Positions 9,352 through 17,241 of a DNA stretch of 64,000 nucleotides are shown piece by piece. Under the pieces are notes generated by a model. It was not told the DNA's origin. It was given only the letters and a program-made list of their open reading frames with translations, and made no database searches. Source of the stretch: Microbacterium aerolatum (GTDB lineage Bacteria > Actinomycetota > Actinomycetes > Actinomycetales > Microbacteriaceae); NCBI RefSeq assembly GCF_007988825.1, contig NZ_BJUW01000007.1, positions 1 through 64,000 of the forward strand. The letters are read 5' to 3'. Numbering within the stretch: the first letter of the stretch is position 1; each line of letters opens with the position of its first letter. The position numbers and the translations under genes are program-made.

Positions 9352-9624
9352 ATGCCTCGCGGCGCGAACTCACGACTCAAGGATCCGGAACTGTACGAGG
9401 AGCTGCGCGACGACGGCGCCTCCAAGGAGAAAGCCGCCCGCATCTCGAACGCGACCGGCGGAACCAAGAAGGGCCGCTCAGAGGTCGGCCGGCGCGGCGG
9501 CAAGGCCGGCGACTACGAGGACTGGACCGTCGACGAACTGCGCAAGCGCGCCAAGGAGCTCGGTCTCAGCGGGTACTCCGGAAAGCGCAAGGCCGACCTG
9601 ATCGAGCAACTCCGCGAACACTGA
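9352..9624 (+). CDS. DUF7218/Rho N-terminal-domain small protein
   Basis: A 90-residue basic protein. The N-terminal part MPRGANSRLKDPELYEELR with DDGASKEKAARISNA is typical of small proteins I recall as DUF7218. The C-terminal 40 residues, DYEDWTVDELRKRAKELGL followed by GYSGKRKADLIEQLREH, form a SAP/Rho-N helix-loop-helix that usually binds nucleic acid. The ATG follows AAGGAGAAGATC. It may belong with the upstream CBS-CinA unit, 35 bases away. Confidence 0.8.
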   Translation: MPRGANSRLKDPELYEELRDDGASKEKAARISNATGGTKKGRSEVGRRGGKAGDYEDWTVDELRKRAKELGLSGYSGKRKADLIEQLREH

Positions 9625-9640
9625 GCCGCACCCGCGCACT

Positions 9641-10207
9641 TCAGCGGCGCGGGAGCACCGTGAGCACGCGGGCGATGTGCTCGCGGAACTCGTTCATGTA
9701 CGCGCGCAGGAACTCCTCGGTGTCCTGCTTTGTAATCGTGCCGTCTTCCTGGAACACCTCTTTCGTGAAGTGGATGTATGCCTCGGGAGCTGTCATCTGC
9801 CGGGCGTTGCAGAAAGCCAGCACGGCGCGGAGGCTCTGTTGCGCGACGGCGGTGCCGATCACGCCGATGGAGGCGCCGATAACGGCCGCCGGAAGGTGAT
9901 CGAACGAGTTCTTGCCCCAGGGACGGGATGCCCAGTCGATGGCGTTCTTCAGCGCACCGGGGATCGATCGGTTGTACTCCGGCGTGACGAACAGCACGGC
10001 GTCGCTCGACTCGATCGCCGCCTTCAGCGCACGGGCCTCGGCGGGGTAATCCGAATCGTGATCGGGGCTGTACAGCGGCAGATCACCGATCGGGAGCTCG
10101 GTGAACTCGAGGTCGTCCGGTGCGACGCGGATCAACGCTTCGGACAGCACGCGGTTGATCGAGGTGGATGAAAGACTTCCGACGAAATAGCCGACCTTGT
10201 ACGACAT
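9641..10207 (-). CDS. NADPH-dependent FMN reductase (ChrR-like)
   Basis: A 188-residue flavodoxin-fold reductase. GSLSSTSINRVLSEAL near the N-terminus is the FMN phosphate-binding loop, LPLYSPDHD follows, and TPEYNRSIPGALKNAIDWASRP (about residues 88-109) is the signature of the NAD(P)H:quinone/chromate/azo reductase family. It likely performs two-electron reduction of quinones or xenobiotics in the cytosol. The start follows GGAGAAGCC. It converges with the DUF7218-like gene and is divergent from the small membrane gene at 10393. Confidence 0.92.
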   Translation of the reverse strand: MSYKVGYFVGSLSSTSINRVLSEALIRVAPDDLEFTELPIGDLPLYSPDHDSDYPAEARALKAAIESSDAVLFVTPEYNRSIPGALKNAIDWASRPWGKNSFDHLPAAVIGASIGVIGTAVAQQSLRAVLAFCNARQMTAPEAYIHFTKEVFQEDGTITKQDTEEFLRAYMNEFREHIARVLTVLPRR

Positions 10208-10392
10208 GGCTTCTCCTCACGCTCGGGTGTTGGACGAACCCAGTGTGCTCCCCGGATCGCGCAGGCGGTACCCCCTTGCGGTGAGGGCCCGGCGCACTCT
10301 CCGGTGCGTCCGGCGGATGGCTTGTCAAGGGTGCTCCCGTGCGGTGCTTCGTGGGTGATGATCGGTGCCAGCAGTCGGAAGAGGGAGGCGTC

Positions 10393-10506
10393 ATGTCGGA
10401 GAGCAGCGAGGCGAAGGGTGCGATGCGCACCGCGTTCTGGTCGTGGACGGTGATCATCGTCATCGGGCTCGCGTTCATGATCGTCCTGCCCCTGGCGGGG
10501 AGATGA
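10393..10506 (+). CDS. 37-residue single-helix membrane protein
   Basis: A small protein MSESSEAKGAMRTAFWSW followed by one hydrophobic helix (VIIVIGLAFMIVLPLAG) and a terminal Arg. GAGGGAGGCG lies just upstream, and the stop overlaps the ATG of the DUF6766-like gene (ATGA), which supports real translation. It may be a partner or a leader of that membrane protein. Confidence 0.65.
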   Translation: MSESSEAKGAMRTAFWSWTVIIVIGLAFMIVLPLAGR

Positions 10507-11189
10507 CCGCGATGCGCCGATTCCTTCGCAACGGGAGCCTCAGTCTCGCCTTCCTGGTCATCTTCGTGCTCGCCGTCATCGGGCAGTCCGTCGCCGGCCA
10601 CGCGTACAACAACGAAGAGCTCGCACAGCACGGCCAGCCGCCCGTCGGCTATCTCGACTTCGTGACGTCTTCGGACTTCCTCGTCGACCTCGCGGAGAAC
10701 TGGCAGTCCGAGTTCCTGCAGTTCTTCCTCTTCATCCTGGCGACGATCTGGCTGATCCAGCGCGGATCACCGGAGTCGAAGAAGGCGGGCGACGAGGGAG
10801 TCGGGACCGACGAGGAGCAGCATGTGCGCTCGCACGCCAGGCCCGACTCGCCCTCGTGGGCCAAGGCCGACGGCATCCGCCTCTGGATCTATTCCAACTC
10901 CCTGCTGCTCGTCATGGGCGCGGTGTTCCTGTTCTCATGGCTCGCCCAGTCCCTCGCGGGCCAGGTGGTCGCGAACGAGCAGAACGCCCAGCACGGGATG
11001 CCTCCGCTGTCGTGGGGCGACTACGTCCTGTCCGCCGAGTTCTGGAACCGCACGTTGCAGAACTGGCAGTCCGAGTTCCTCGCCGTGGGCGCCATGGTCG
11101 CCTTCTCCATCTACCTCCGCCAGCGCGGCTCGAGCGAGTCCAAGCCCGTGGGGATGCCGCACCACATGAGCAGCGTGGAATCGGAGTAG
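10503..11189 (+). CDS. DUF6766-like membrane protein with internal duplication
   Basis: A 228-residue membrane protein made of two tandem copies of one unit. Each unit has a hydrophobic helix ending GQS(V/L)AGxxxxNEExxQHG-like, a (F/Y)(V/L)xSxxF segment, then NWQSEFL and a second helix ending QRGS(P/S)ESK. Copy one spans about residues 3-95, copy two about 120-220. The second copy keeps AGQVVANEQNAQHGMPPLSW. I recall this as DUF6766, of unknown role. It is coupled to the 37-residue gene upstream. Confidence 0.88.
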   Translation: MTAMRRFLRNGSLSLAFLVIFVLAVIGQSVAGHAYNNEELAQHGQPPVGYLDFVTSSDFLVDLAENWQSEFLQFFLFILATIWLIQRGSPESKKAGDEGVGTDEEQHVRSHARPDSPSWAKADGIRLWIYSNSLLLVMGAVFLFSWLAQSLAGQVVANEQNAQHGMPPLSWGDYVLSAEFWNRTLQNWQSEFLAVGAMVAFSIYLRQRGSSESKPVGMPHHMSSVESE

Positions 11190-11192
11190 CCG

Positions 11193-12338
11193 TCAGCTCT
11201 GGTCGCCCGCTCCGACGTCGTCCGCCCATCGCAGCGCGGCCAGCGGCTGCCGCGCCGGTCGGTCGTCTCTGGGGGCGTCGTCGGCGATGGGTTCGTCCTC
11301 TTCGACCAGTACGCGCGCGTCGGTGAGCACGGCCGCGCGTGCGAGCGCCTCGGCCGCGGACGCCTCCGCGAGGACCGTGGAACCCAGTCGCTCGGACTCG
11401 TCGGCGGCGACCCACGGCGGGCCGTCCAGGGCGAGGAGCGTCTGCTCGTCGCCGAGCATCCGCGCATCGAGCAGCAGCGTGTCCACGCGTGCCTGCTGAA
11501 GCGCGGCCACGACGTCCGCGATGCCCTCTGCGCCTCCGCTGCCGCTGTCCGCCGCCGCGCGGTCGCGGACGTCGCCGATGGCGGCGCTCGTCCGCTCGGC
11601 GATCGCCTCGGCCAGCGCCGTGTCGAGTTCGGTGGAGTCGGCGCCGTCGGCGCGCGTGTGCGCGTTGACTTCGACGACGAGAGCCCGTTCCGTGTCGGTC
11701 AGCGCCTCGCCGAGGAGCTGCCGTGCGCGCACGTCGCCGGAGACCGCGACGAAGGCAGGATGCTGTTCCCTGATCAGAGCGCTGACCGCTGAGGCGACGT
11801 CATCCTGATTGTGCTTCCACACGTTCTCGGCGTACCGGTGATACCTGGCGTGCGCCATGCCGCCCGCCTGCACCTTGGTGATGTCGACGGTGTCGCCCTC
11901 GATCTCGGTCTTATCGTCGCTGCGCCCATGACCGGAGGTTTCCAGCCGGATGTCGGCGCCATCGCGACTGGTCTCCACGACGAGGTATCGGGTGCTCGCG
12001 CTCAAGTGCCGCAGCAGCGGGAGGAGCGACGGCACGGGGCCGTGGCCGACCCGTTCCGGACCGATCCGGGCTCCGACGAAGCCCTCATCCAGCTCGATCT
12101 CGCCGTCCCTCGCGAGCACGACACGCGCGGACGGGCTCGGCAGGCCGTTGCGGTCCTCGAGCGCGGATTCGATCGCCGCGGCATCCTCGGCCGGTGCGCC
12201 CGCCTGAGTGAGTCGATCGCGCACAGAGCGTCGAAGCGCATCCTCCTCCGGCTGCGGGAGCGCACCTGGCCCGTCCACGTAGGCGCAGGTCCAGGGGCCG
12301 GGACGCCCGAGAAGTTCGACGAGACGATGGTCACTCAT
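11193..12338 (-). CDS. Rv2629/Balon-type ribosome hibernation factor (baeRF family)
   Basis: A 381-residue protein of the Vms1/eRF1-like bacterial family that includes mycobacterial Rv2629 and the hibernation factor Balon, which occupies the ribosomal A site in stressed cells. The sequence shows the family layout: an N-terminal RNase H-like region (YLVVETSRDGADIRLE), the middle motif MAHARYHRYAENVWKHNQ, then AVSGDVRARQLLGEAL and a C-terminal domain with VDTLLLDARML. No GGQ motif is seen, as expected. It is coupled to a 49-residue acidic gene upstream. The family call is good; the ribosome role is inferred. Confidence 0.8.
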   Translation of the reverse strand: MSDHRLVELLGRPGPWTCAYVDGPGALPQPEEDALRRSVRDRLTQAGAPAEDAAAIESALEDRNGLPSPSARVVLARDGEIELDEGFVGARIGPERVGHGPVPSLLPLLRHLSASTRYLVVETSRDGADIRLETSGHGRSDDKTEIEGDTVDITKVQAGGMAHARYHRYAENVWKHNQDDVASAVSALIREQHPAFVAVSGDVRARQLLGEALTDTERALVVEVNAHTRADGADSTELDTALAEAIAERTSAAIGDVRDRAAADSGSGGAEGIADVVAALQQARVDTLLLDARMLGDEQTLLALDGPPWVAADESERLGSTVLAEASAAEALARAAVLTDARVLVEEDEPIADDAPRDDRPARQPLAALRWADDVGAGDQS

Positions 12339-12480
12339 GTCCGCTCCCCTCGTCTGCGTCGGTCTCCGGCTCCTCGCCCTCTACCGGTTCGGCGTCGAAG
12401 TCGGTGCTCTCCTTGGCCGGCACGGTCTCCTCGGGGATGAAGGGCCGTTCCTCATCGGGAATCGCACGTGGTTCGGACAT
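12331..12480 (-). CDS. 49-residue acidic protein upstream of the Balon-type gene
   Basis: A short Glu/Pro-rich protein beginning MSEPRAIPDEERPFIPE. It overlaps the start of the Rv2629/Balon-type gene by eight bases (ATGAGTGA), and AGGAGGC lies just before its own ATG, so it is very probably translated and used to couple expression. No fold or function is recognisable. Its composition resembles the acidic protein at 986-1171. Confidence 0.65.
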   Translation of the reverse strand: MSEPRAIPDEERPFIPEETVPAKESTDFDAEPVEGEEPETDADEGSGHE

Positions 12481-12615
12481 GATGCCTCCTCTGCTCGTTG
12501 CGAACCCTCAGTCTCATCCCCGCGGTCGATTCATGGTCGGGGGTTGACATCGCCGCAGCGCGCCTCGACCTGCCCGGTGCTCGAAAATGCCTCTGACATC
12601 CAGCGCGACGAGCGC

Positions 12616-12627
12616 TACCGTTCAGTC
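12616..12627 (+). promoter_or_regulatory. leaderless -10 box of DUF7882 copy C
   Basis: TACCGT at 12616-12621 is followed by exactly six bases and then the ATG at 12628, the same geometry as TAGCGT before copy B. There is no ribosome site. Confidence 0.5.
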
Positions 12628-12939
12628 ATGGGCACTCTCTTCTACGACAGCTGCGGAGACCCGATCCACATCGACGATCGGACTCTCGCCCATCTGAAGG
12701 TCGTCATCGCGACCCGGATGCGCAGGCATGAGAGCTTCACGCTGTCATGGCAGCATCCGGAGGAGGAACCCGGCGGTCGCGCCACGATCTGGCTGCATCC
12801 GTCGATTCCGCTGCGATTCGTGTTCGATCAGCCCGATCCGCCCGCCCTCAACGCGAGATGGATCGAGGATCTGATGAACTCGGTGAGCTCCACGGGAGGC
12901 ATATCGCTCGTCGACGAGGCGGTCGAACCACCGGTCTGA
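12628..12939 (+). CDS. DUF7882-like small protein, copy C
   Basis: A 103-residue protein, MGTLFYDSCGDPIHIDDRTL, with the conserved LAHLKVVIATRMRRHESFTLSW, ATIWLHPSIPLRFVFDQPDPP and NSVSSTGGISLVDEA. It is close to copy B (7378-7695) along its whole length. Its function is unknown. It lies between the Balon-type gene (divergent) and metS (convergent, two bases after its stop), so it is a single-gene unit. Confidence 0.85.
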   Translation: MGTLFYDSCGDPIHIDDRTLAHLKVVIATRMRRHESFTLSWQHPEEEPGGRATIWLHPSIPLRFVFDQPDPPALNARWIEDLMNSVSSTGGISLVDEAVEPPV

Positions 12940-12941
12940 GG

Positions 12942-13079
12942 TCAGAGTTCGACGCGCAGCGTCTCCGGCTCGTTCTCGGCGATCTCGGGATGCCGCATCA
13001 GGTTCACGATGGCGGCGATAAGGCCGCCCCAAACCGTGACCATGGCGATGATCATGAAGACGATGGCTGCAGCGGTCAT
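12942..13079 (-). CDS. metS: MetS-like small subunit of NSS transporter
   Basis: A 45-residue protein with one membrane helix (AAAIVFMIIAMVTVWGGLIAAIVNL) and a polar tail RHPEIAENEPETLRVEL. This is the shape of MetS, the short subunit that in Corynebacterium glutamicum works with MetP in sodium-dependent methionine and alanine uptake. Its ATG overlaps the stop of the large transporter gene (ATGA). Confidence 0.85.
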   Translation of the reverse strand: MTAAAIVFMIIAMVTVWGGLIAAIVNLMRHPEIAENEPETLRVEL

Positions 13080-14698
13080 GCTCCCGTTCCCTTCGACGAG
13101 GATGCCGGCGACACCCGGATCGTGCCGGTCTCGGCATCCGGCTCGTAACTCTCCTCGGTGAGGAACTCGTCGTACTCCGGATCGTCCTTCGCGTGCGAGC
13201 GCCCGCTCCACGGGATGAGCGACAGGACGACCGCGAGGATCACGAGCGAGATCACCATCCCCCACCCGAAGATCGACAGGAACCAATCGGGGTACCCCTC
13301 GTACGGCGTGGAGATCTTCGTGATCAGCTCGCTGATGAACAGGTAGCCGAGCACGATCGGTGCGAGGAGGCCGACCAGCAGCTTCCAGATCAGGCCGACG
13401 CGGAAGCTCGAACGGCGGTTGAGGTGCTCCTGCAGGGCGGGCAGCTTGTGCAGCACCCACGAGACGGCGATGACTGCGACCAGCGCGACCGCCATGATGC
13501 CGAAGGCGTTGATGAAGGCATCCGTCGTGTCGAGGACGGCGAGCGCGGTCGTCGTCGAGAAGAACGCCATCGAGATGACCGCGAGCGGGATCGTCACGGT
13601 GAGGGTCGCGCGCACGCGCCCCCAGCCGAGCTTGTCCTGGATGGCGGCCACGATCACCTCGAGGATGGAGATCATCGAGGTGAGGCCGGCGAACGTCAGC
13701 GCTCCGAAGAAGAGGACGCCGATGATCGGCCCGCCGGCCGCCTGCGAGACGATCGTCGGGAACGCGACGAACGCGAGCCCGATGCCGGCGGATGCCACGT
13801 CGGAGACCTGCGCGGACTGCGCCTGCGCCATGAACCCGAGGGCGGCGAACACCCCGATACCGGCGAGGATCTCGAAACCGGAGTTCGCGAAGCCGACGAC
13901 CAGGCCGGAGCCGGTCAGGTCGGTCTTGCGCTTGAGGTACGACGAGTAGGTGACCATGATGCCGAACGCGACCGACAGCGAGAAGAAGATGTGCCCGTAC
14001 GCCGACGCCCACACGCCGGGATCGGCGAGTGCCTGCCAGTTCGGGGTGAAGAAGGCGTTCAGTCCGTCCATGGCGCCGGGGAGGAACAGCGCCTGCACCA
14101 CCAGCACGATGAACATGACGGTGAGCAGGGGCAGCAGCACGGTGTTCGCGGCGCCGATGCCTCGTTTGACGCCGAACCCCATGATCACGATCGTCACGAC
14201 CCAGACGACCAGCAGCGGGATGCCGACCTGCGGGACGAACTCGAGCGAGATGCCGCCGGCGACATCGCCCATCTGCAGGAACTCGCCGAAGAAGAAGTCG
14301 TTCTCGTTGCCCGGTCCCCAGGTGAGCTGGGCCGAGAACCAGGTGTACATCGCCGCCCACGCGATGATCACGGCGTAGTACACGGAGATGATGACGCAGA
14401 TGAGCACCTGCCACCAGCCCAGCGGCTCCGCGGCACGGTGCATGCGGCGGAACGCGAGTGGCGCCGAACCGCGGAAGCGGTGCCCGATCGCGTAGTCGAA
14501 GAACAGCAGCGGGATGCCGGCGGTCAGCAGCGCGCACAGATACGGAATGAGGAACGCACCGCCGCCACCCTCGTAGGCGACATAGGGGAATCGCCAGATG
14601 TTCCCGAGGCCGACGGCAGAGCCGATGGCCGAGAGGATGAAGACGTTGCGCGATCCGAACGCCTCGCGCTTGTGAGGCTGCGTCACTGCGGTGCTCAT
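13076..14698 (-). CDS. metP: sodium:neurotransmitter-symporter family transporter (MetP-like)
   Basis: A 540-residue NSS/SNF transporter with about 12 membrane helices. The first helix carries FILSAIGSAVGLGNIWRFPY (residues about 19-38), the family signature around the sodium and substrate sites. It is paired with metS, which points to methionine/alanine import across the inner membrane. The C-terminal tail is polar (DDPEYDEFLTEESYE). A TAGTCT box eight bases before the ATG suggests a leaderless or near-leaderless mRNA. Confidence 0.92.
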   Translation of the reverse strand: MSTAVTQPHKREAFGSRNVFILSAIGSAVGLGNIWRFPYVAYEGGGGAFLIPYLCALLTAGIPLLFFDYAIGHRFRGSAPLAFRRMHRAAEPLGWWQVLICVIISVYYAVIIAWAAMYTWFSAQLTWGPGNENDFFFGEFLQMGDVAGGISLEFVPQVGIPLLVVWVVTIVIMGFGVKRGIGAANTVLLPLLTVMFIVLVVQALFLPGAMDGLNAFFTPNWQALADPGVWASAYGHIFFSLSVAFGIMVTYSSYLKRKTDLTGSGLVVGFANSGFEILAGIGVFAALGFMAQAQSAQVSDVASAGIGLAFVAFPTIVSQAAGGPIIGVLFFGALTFAGLTSMISILEVIVAAIQDKLGWGRVRATLTVTIPLAVISMAFFSTTTALAVLDTTDAFINAFGIMAVALVAVIAVSWVLHKLPALQEHLNRRSSFRVGLIWKLLVGLLAPIVLGYLFISELITKISTPYEGYPDWFLSIFGWGMVISLVILAVVLSLIPWSGRSHAKDDPEYDEFLTEESYEPDAETGTIRVSPASSSKGTGA

Positions 14699-14738
14699 GA
14701 CACGTGAGACTACCCCAGGGATGCACCGCGTCCCAGGC

Positions 14739-17093
14739 TCAGCTCCGCGCGGCGAACCTCCAGTCGGCGATGACGGGGATGTCGACGCCGTGTTCGCGGG
14801 TGTGGCGACGCGCCTGCTCGCGTGCGGTCACGAGCTCGGCGCGCACGTCGGCAGCCTGCGTCGCCAGACCCGGCACGCGATCGATCGCGTCGACCGCGAG
14901 GCGGTAGCGGTCGATGTCGTTGAGCATGAGCATGTCGAACGGCGTCGTGGTGGTGCCGCGCTCGCGATAGCCGTGCACGTGCAGGTTCTCGTGCCCGTTC
15001 CGTTTGTATGCGAGCCGGTGGATGAGCGCCGGATAGCCGTGGTAGGCGAACACGACCGGTCGGTCGGTCGTGAACAGTGCGTCGAAGGCGGCGTCGGCCA
15101 GGCCCGCCGGGTGCTGCTCCGGCGACTGCAGCGTCGCGAGGTCGACGACGTTGACGACGCGCACCTTCAGATCGGGGATGCCGTCGCGCAGCAGTTCGGC
15201 CGCGGCGATGACCTCCTGCGTCGGCACGTCGCCGGCGGCCGCGAGCACCACGTCGGGGGTTTCGCCGTCCGGCGTGTTTCCCGCCCAGGGCAGCTCGCCG
15301 ATTCCCCGCCGGACGTGCTCGCGCGCGTCGTCTGCGTCGAGCCATTGCGGGGCGGGCTTCTTCCCGGCGACGACCACGTTGATGCGATCCGTGGCGGCCA
15401 TGCACTCGGCCATGGTGACGAGCAGGGTGTTCGCGTCGAACGGCAGATACACGCGGACGATGTCGGCGCTCTTGTTCATCACGAGGTCGATGAACCCCGG
15501 ATCCTGGTGCGTGAAGCCGTTGTGATCCTGCTGCCACACGTGGCTGGACAGCAAATAGGTGAATGCGGGGAGGGGTTCGCGCCACGGCACTTCCGCGCAG
15601 GCCTCCAGCCACTTCGCATGCTGGTTGAACATCGAGTCGACGATGTGGATGAACGCCTCGTACGAAGTGAAGAGGCCGTGCCTGCCGGTGAGGGTGTAGC
15701 CCTCGAGCCAGCCCTGGCACAGGTGCTCGCTGAGCACTTCCATCACGCGGCCGTGCGGGGCGAGGTGCTCGTCCACCGGCTCCACTTCGGCGTTCCACTG
15801 CTTCTCGGTCGCCTCGAAGACGCCGGGAGCCAGGCGGTTCGATTCGAGCTCGTCGGGGCTGAAGATGCGGAACGTCTCGGGGTTGCGGCCGATGACATCC
15901 ACGAGCCACCCGCCGAGCACCTCGGTCGCGCCGGCGTCGGATCCGCCTGGCGCGTCGACGTCGACGACGTGCTCATCGATGCCCGGCAGGTCCAGTTCCC
16001 GCCGGATGCCGTTCGCCTGCGGGATCGCACTCATTCGCCGCGTGCCCCGCGGCCCCCAGTCGCCGGTCGACGGGCGTGGCGCTCCGGCGTCGTCGAACAG
16101 GTCGTCCGGTCCATAGGCGCGCAGCCATTCCTCCAGCATCCTCAGGTGGTCTGCGTCGCCGCGCACGTCGGCGAGGGGCACCTGATGGGAGCGCCACGTT
16201 CCCTCGACCGGCACGCCGTCGACCTCTTCCGGGCCGGTCCAGCCCTTCGGCGAGCGCAGCACGATCATCGGCCAGGGCACGCGTGCGCCGTCGGCGGCGG
16301 CACGGCGCACCTCGTCGATGCCGCTGAAGGCGCGATCGAGCGCCGCGGCGAAGCGCTCGTGCGCGTCGGCGTGCGGTTCGGATGCGTCGATCGTGACGAA
16401 GATCGGGTCGTAGCCGTAGCCGGTCATCAGCGCCGCGAGCTCGGGCTCCGGGATCCGTGCGAGCAGGGTCGGGTTCGCGATCTTCCAGCCGTTCAGGTGC
16501 AGGATCGGCAGCACCATGCCGTCGCGTCGCGGATCGAGGAACCTGTTGCCGTGCCATGACGCGGCCAGCGGTCCTGACTCCGCTTCGCCGTCGCCGACGA
16601 CGCACACGACGGTGAGATCGGGGTCGTCGAGGACCGCACCGAAGGCGTGCGCCAGGGAGTAGCCGAGCTCCCCGCCCTCCTGGATGGATCCCGGCGTCTC
16701 GGGGGCGGTGTGGCTGGGCACGCCGCCCGGATACGAGAACTGCTGGAAGAGCTTTCGCATACCGGCGGCATCCCGCGTGATGTCGGGGTACAGCTCGGAA
16801 TAGGTGCCGTCGAGCCAGGCGTTCGCGTTCGTGGCCGGGCCGCCGTGCCCTGGGCCGGCGATGAAGAGTACGGGCTCGTCGCGCTCAAGGATCACGCGGT
16901 TCAGGTGCGCGTAGACGAGGTTCAGCCCTGGCACGGTTCCGAAGTGGCCCAGCAGGCGGGGTTTCACGTCTTCGGCGGAGAGCGGCCGCTCGAGCGTCGC
17001 ATCCCCCTGCAGGTAGATCTGTCCGACGCTCAGGTAGTTCGCCGCCCGCCACCAGCGATCGATCCGGTCGAGTGCTTCGTCATCGGCTGCCAT
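14739..17093 (-). CDS. xfp: xylulose-5-phosphate/fructose-6-phosphate phosphoketolase
   Basis: A 784-residue thiamine-diphosphate enzyme that splits xylulose 5-phosphate (and often fructose 6-phosphate) into acetyl phosphate and an aldose phosphate. Visible features are PGHGGPATNA at 81-90, the YPGGVPSHTAPETPGSIQEGGELG stretch (121-144) with the catalytic His, and the ThDP/Mg motif GDGEAESGP at 167-175. Length fits the family. The start MAADDEALDRIDRWWRAANY was preferred over a longer frame because the family begins near LDRIDRWWRAANYLSVGQIYL. It is a single gene on this strand, with no acetate kinase next to it. Confidence 0.95.
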   Translation of the reverse strand: MAADDEALDRIDRWWRAANYLSVGQIYLQGDATLERPLSAEDVKPRLLGHFGTVPGLNLVYAHLNRVILERDEPVLFIAGPGHGGPATNANAWLDGTYSELYPDITRDAAGMRKLFQQFSYPGGVPSHTAPETPGSIQEGGELGYSLAHAFGAVLDDPDLTVVCVVGDGEAESGPLAASWHGNRFLDPRRDGMVLPILHLNGWKIANPTLLARIPEPELAALMTGYGYDPIFVTIDASEPHADAHERFAAALDRAFSGIDEVRRAAADGARVPWPMIVLRSPKGWTGPEEVDGVPVEGTWRSHQVPLADVRGDADHLRMLEEWLRAYGPDDLFDDAGAPRPSTGDWGPRGTRRMSAIPQANGIRRELDLPGIDEHVVDVDAPGGSDAGATEVLGGWLVDVIGRNPETFRIFSPDELESNRLAPGVFEATEKQWNAEVEPVDEHLAPHGRVMEVLSEHLCQGWLEGYTLTGRHGLFTSYEAFIHIVDSMFNQHAKWLEACAEVPWREPLPAFTYLLSSHVWQQDHNGFTHQDPGFIDLVMNKSADIVRVYLPFDANTLLVTMAECMAATDRINVVVAGKKPAPQWLDADDAREHVRRGIGELPWAGNTPDGETPDVVLAAAGDVPTQEVIAAAELLRDGIPDLKVRVVNVVDLATLQSPEQHPAGLADAAFDALFTTDRPVVFAYHGYPALIHRLAYKRNGHENLHVHGYRERGTTTTPFDMLMLNDIDRYRLAVDAIDRVPGLATQAADVRAELVTAREQARRHTREHGVDIPVIADWRFAARS

Positions 17094-17205
17094 GTCACCA
17101 CTCGAACGCGAGCCACCGCGGTGTGTCAAGGGTGTCGACGACGGCGGGAGTGTCTGAGACGTGGGGACGGTGCGCGGGCTGCGGCGCTCGCGTAAGGTCG
17201 CCAGC

Positions 17206-17241
17206 ATGTGCGCAGCATCCGACTGGCGAAGCGATGGCTGA
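17206..17241 (+). other. possible leaderless 11-codon upstream ORF
   Basis: ATG at 17206 lies seven bases after a TAAGGT hexamer (17193-17198) and encodes MCAASDWRSDG. Its stop lies just inside the coiled-coil gene that starts at 17234 in another frame. The geometry suggests a leaderless uORF through which the main gene is translated. Confidence 0.35.

Noticed and set aside
13193..16559. Long plus-strand frames opposite the NSS transporter (13193-14707) and phosphoketolase (14691-16559)
   Set aside because: Low-complexity, Asp/Arg/His-rich translations typical of high-G+C antisense; the opposite strand encodes clear full-length enzymes.
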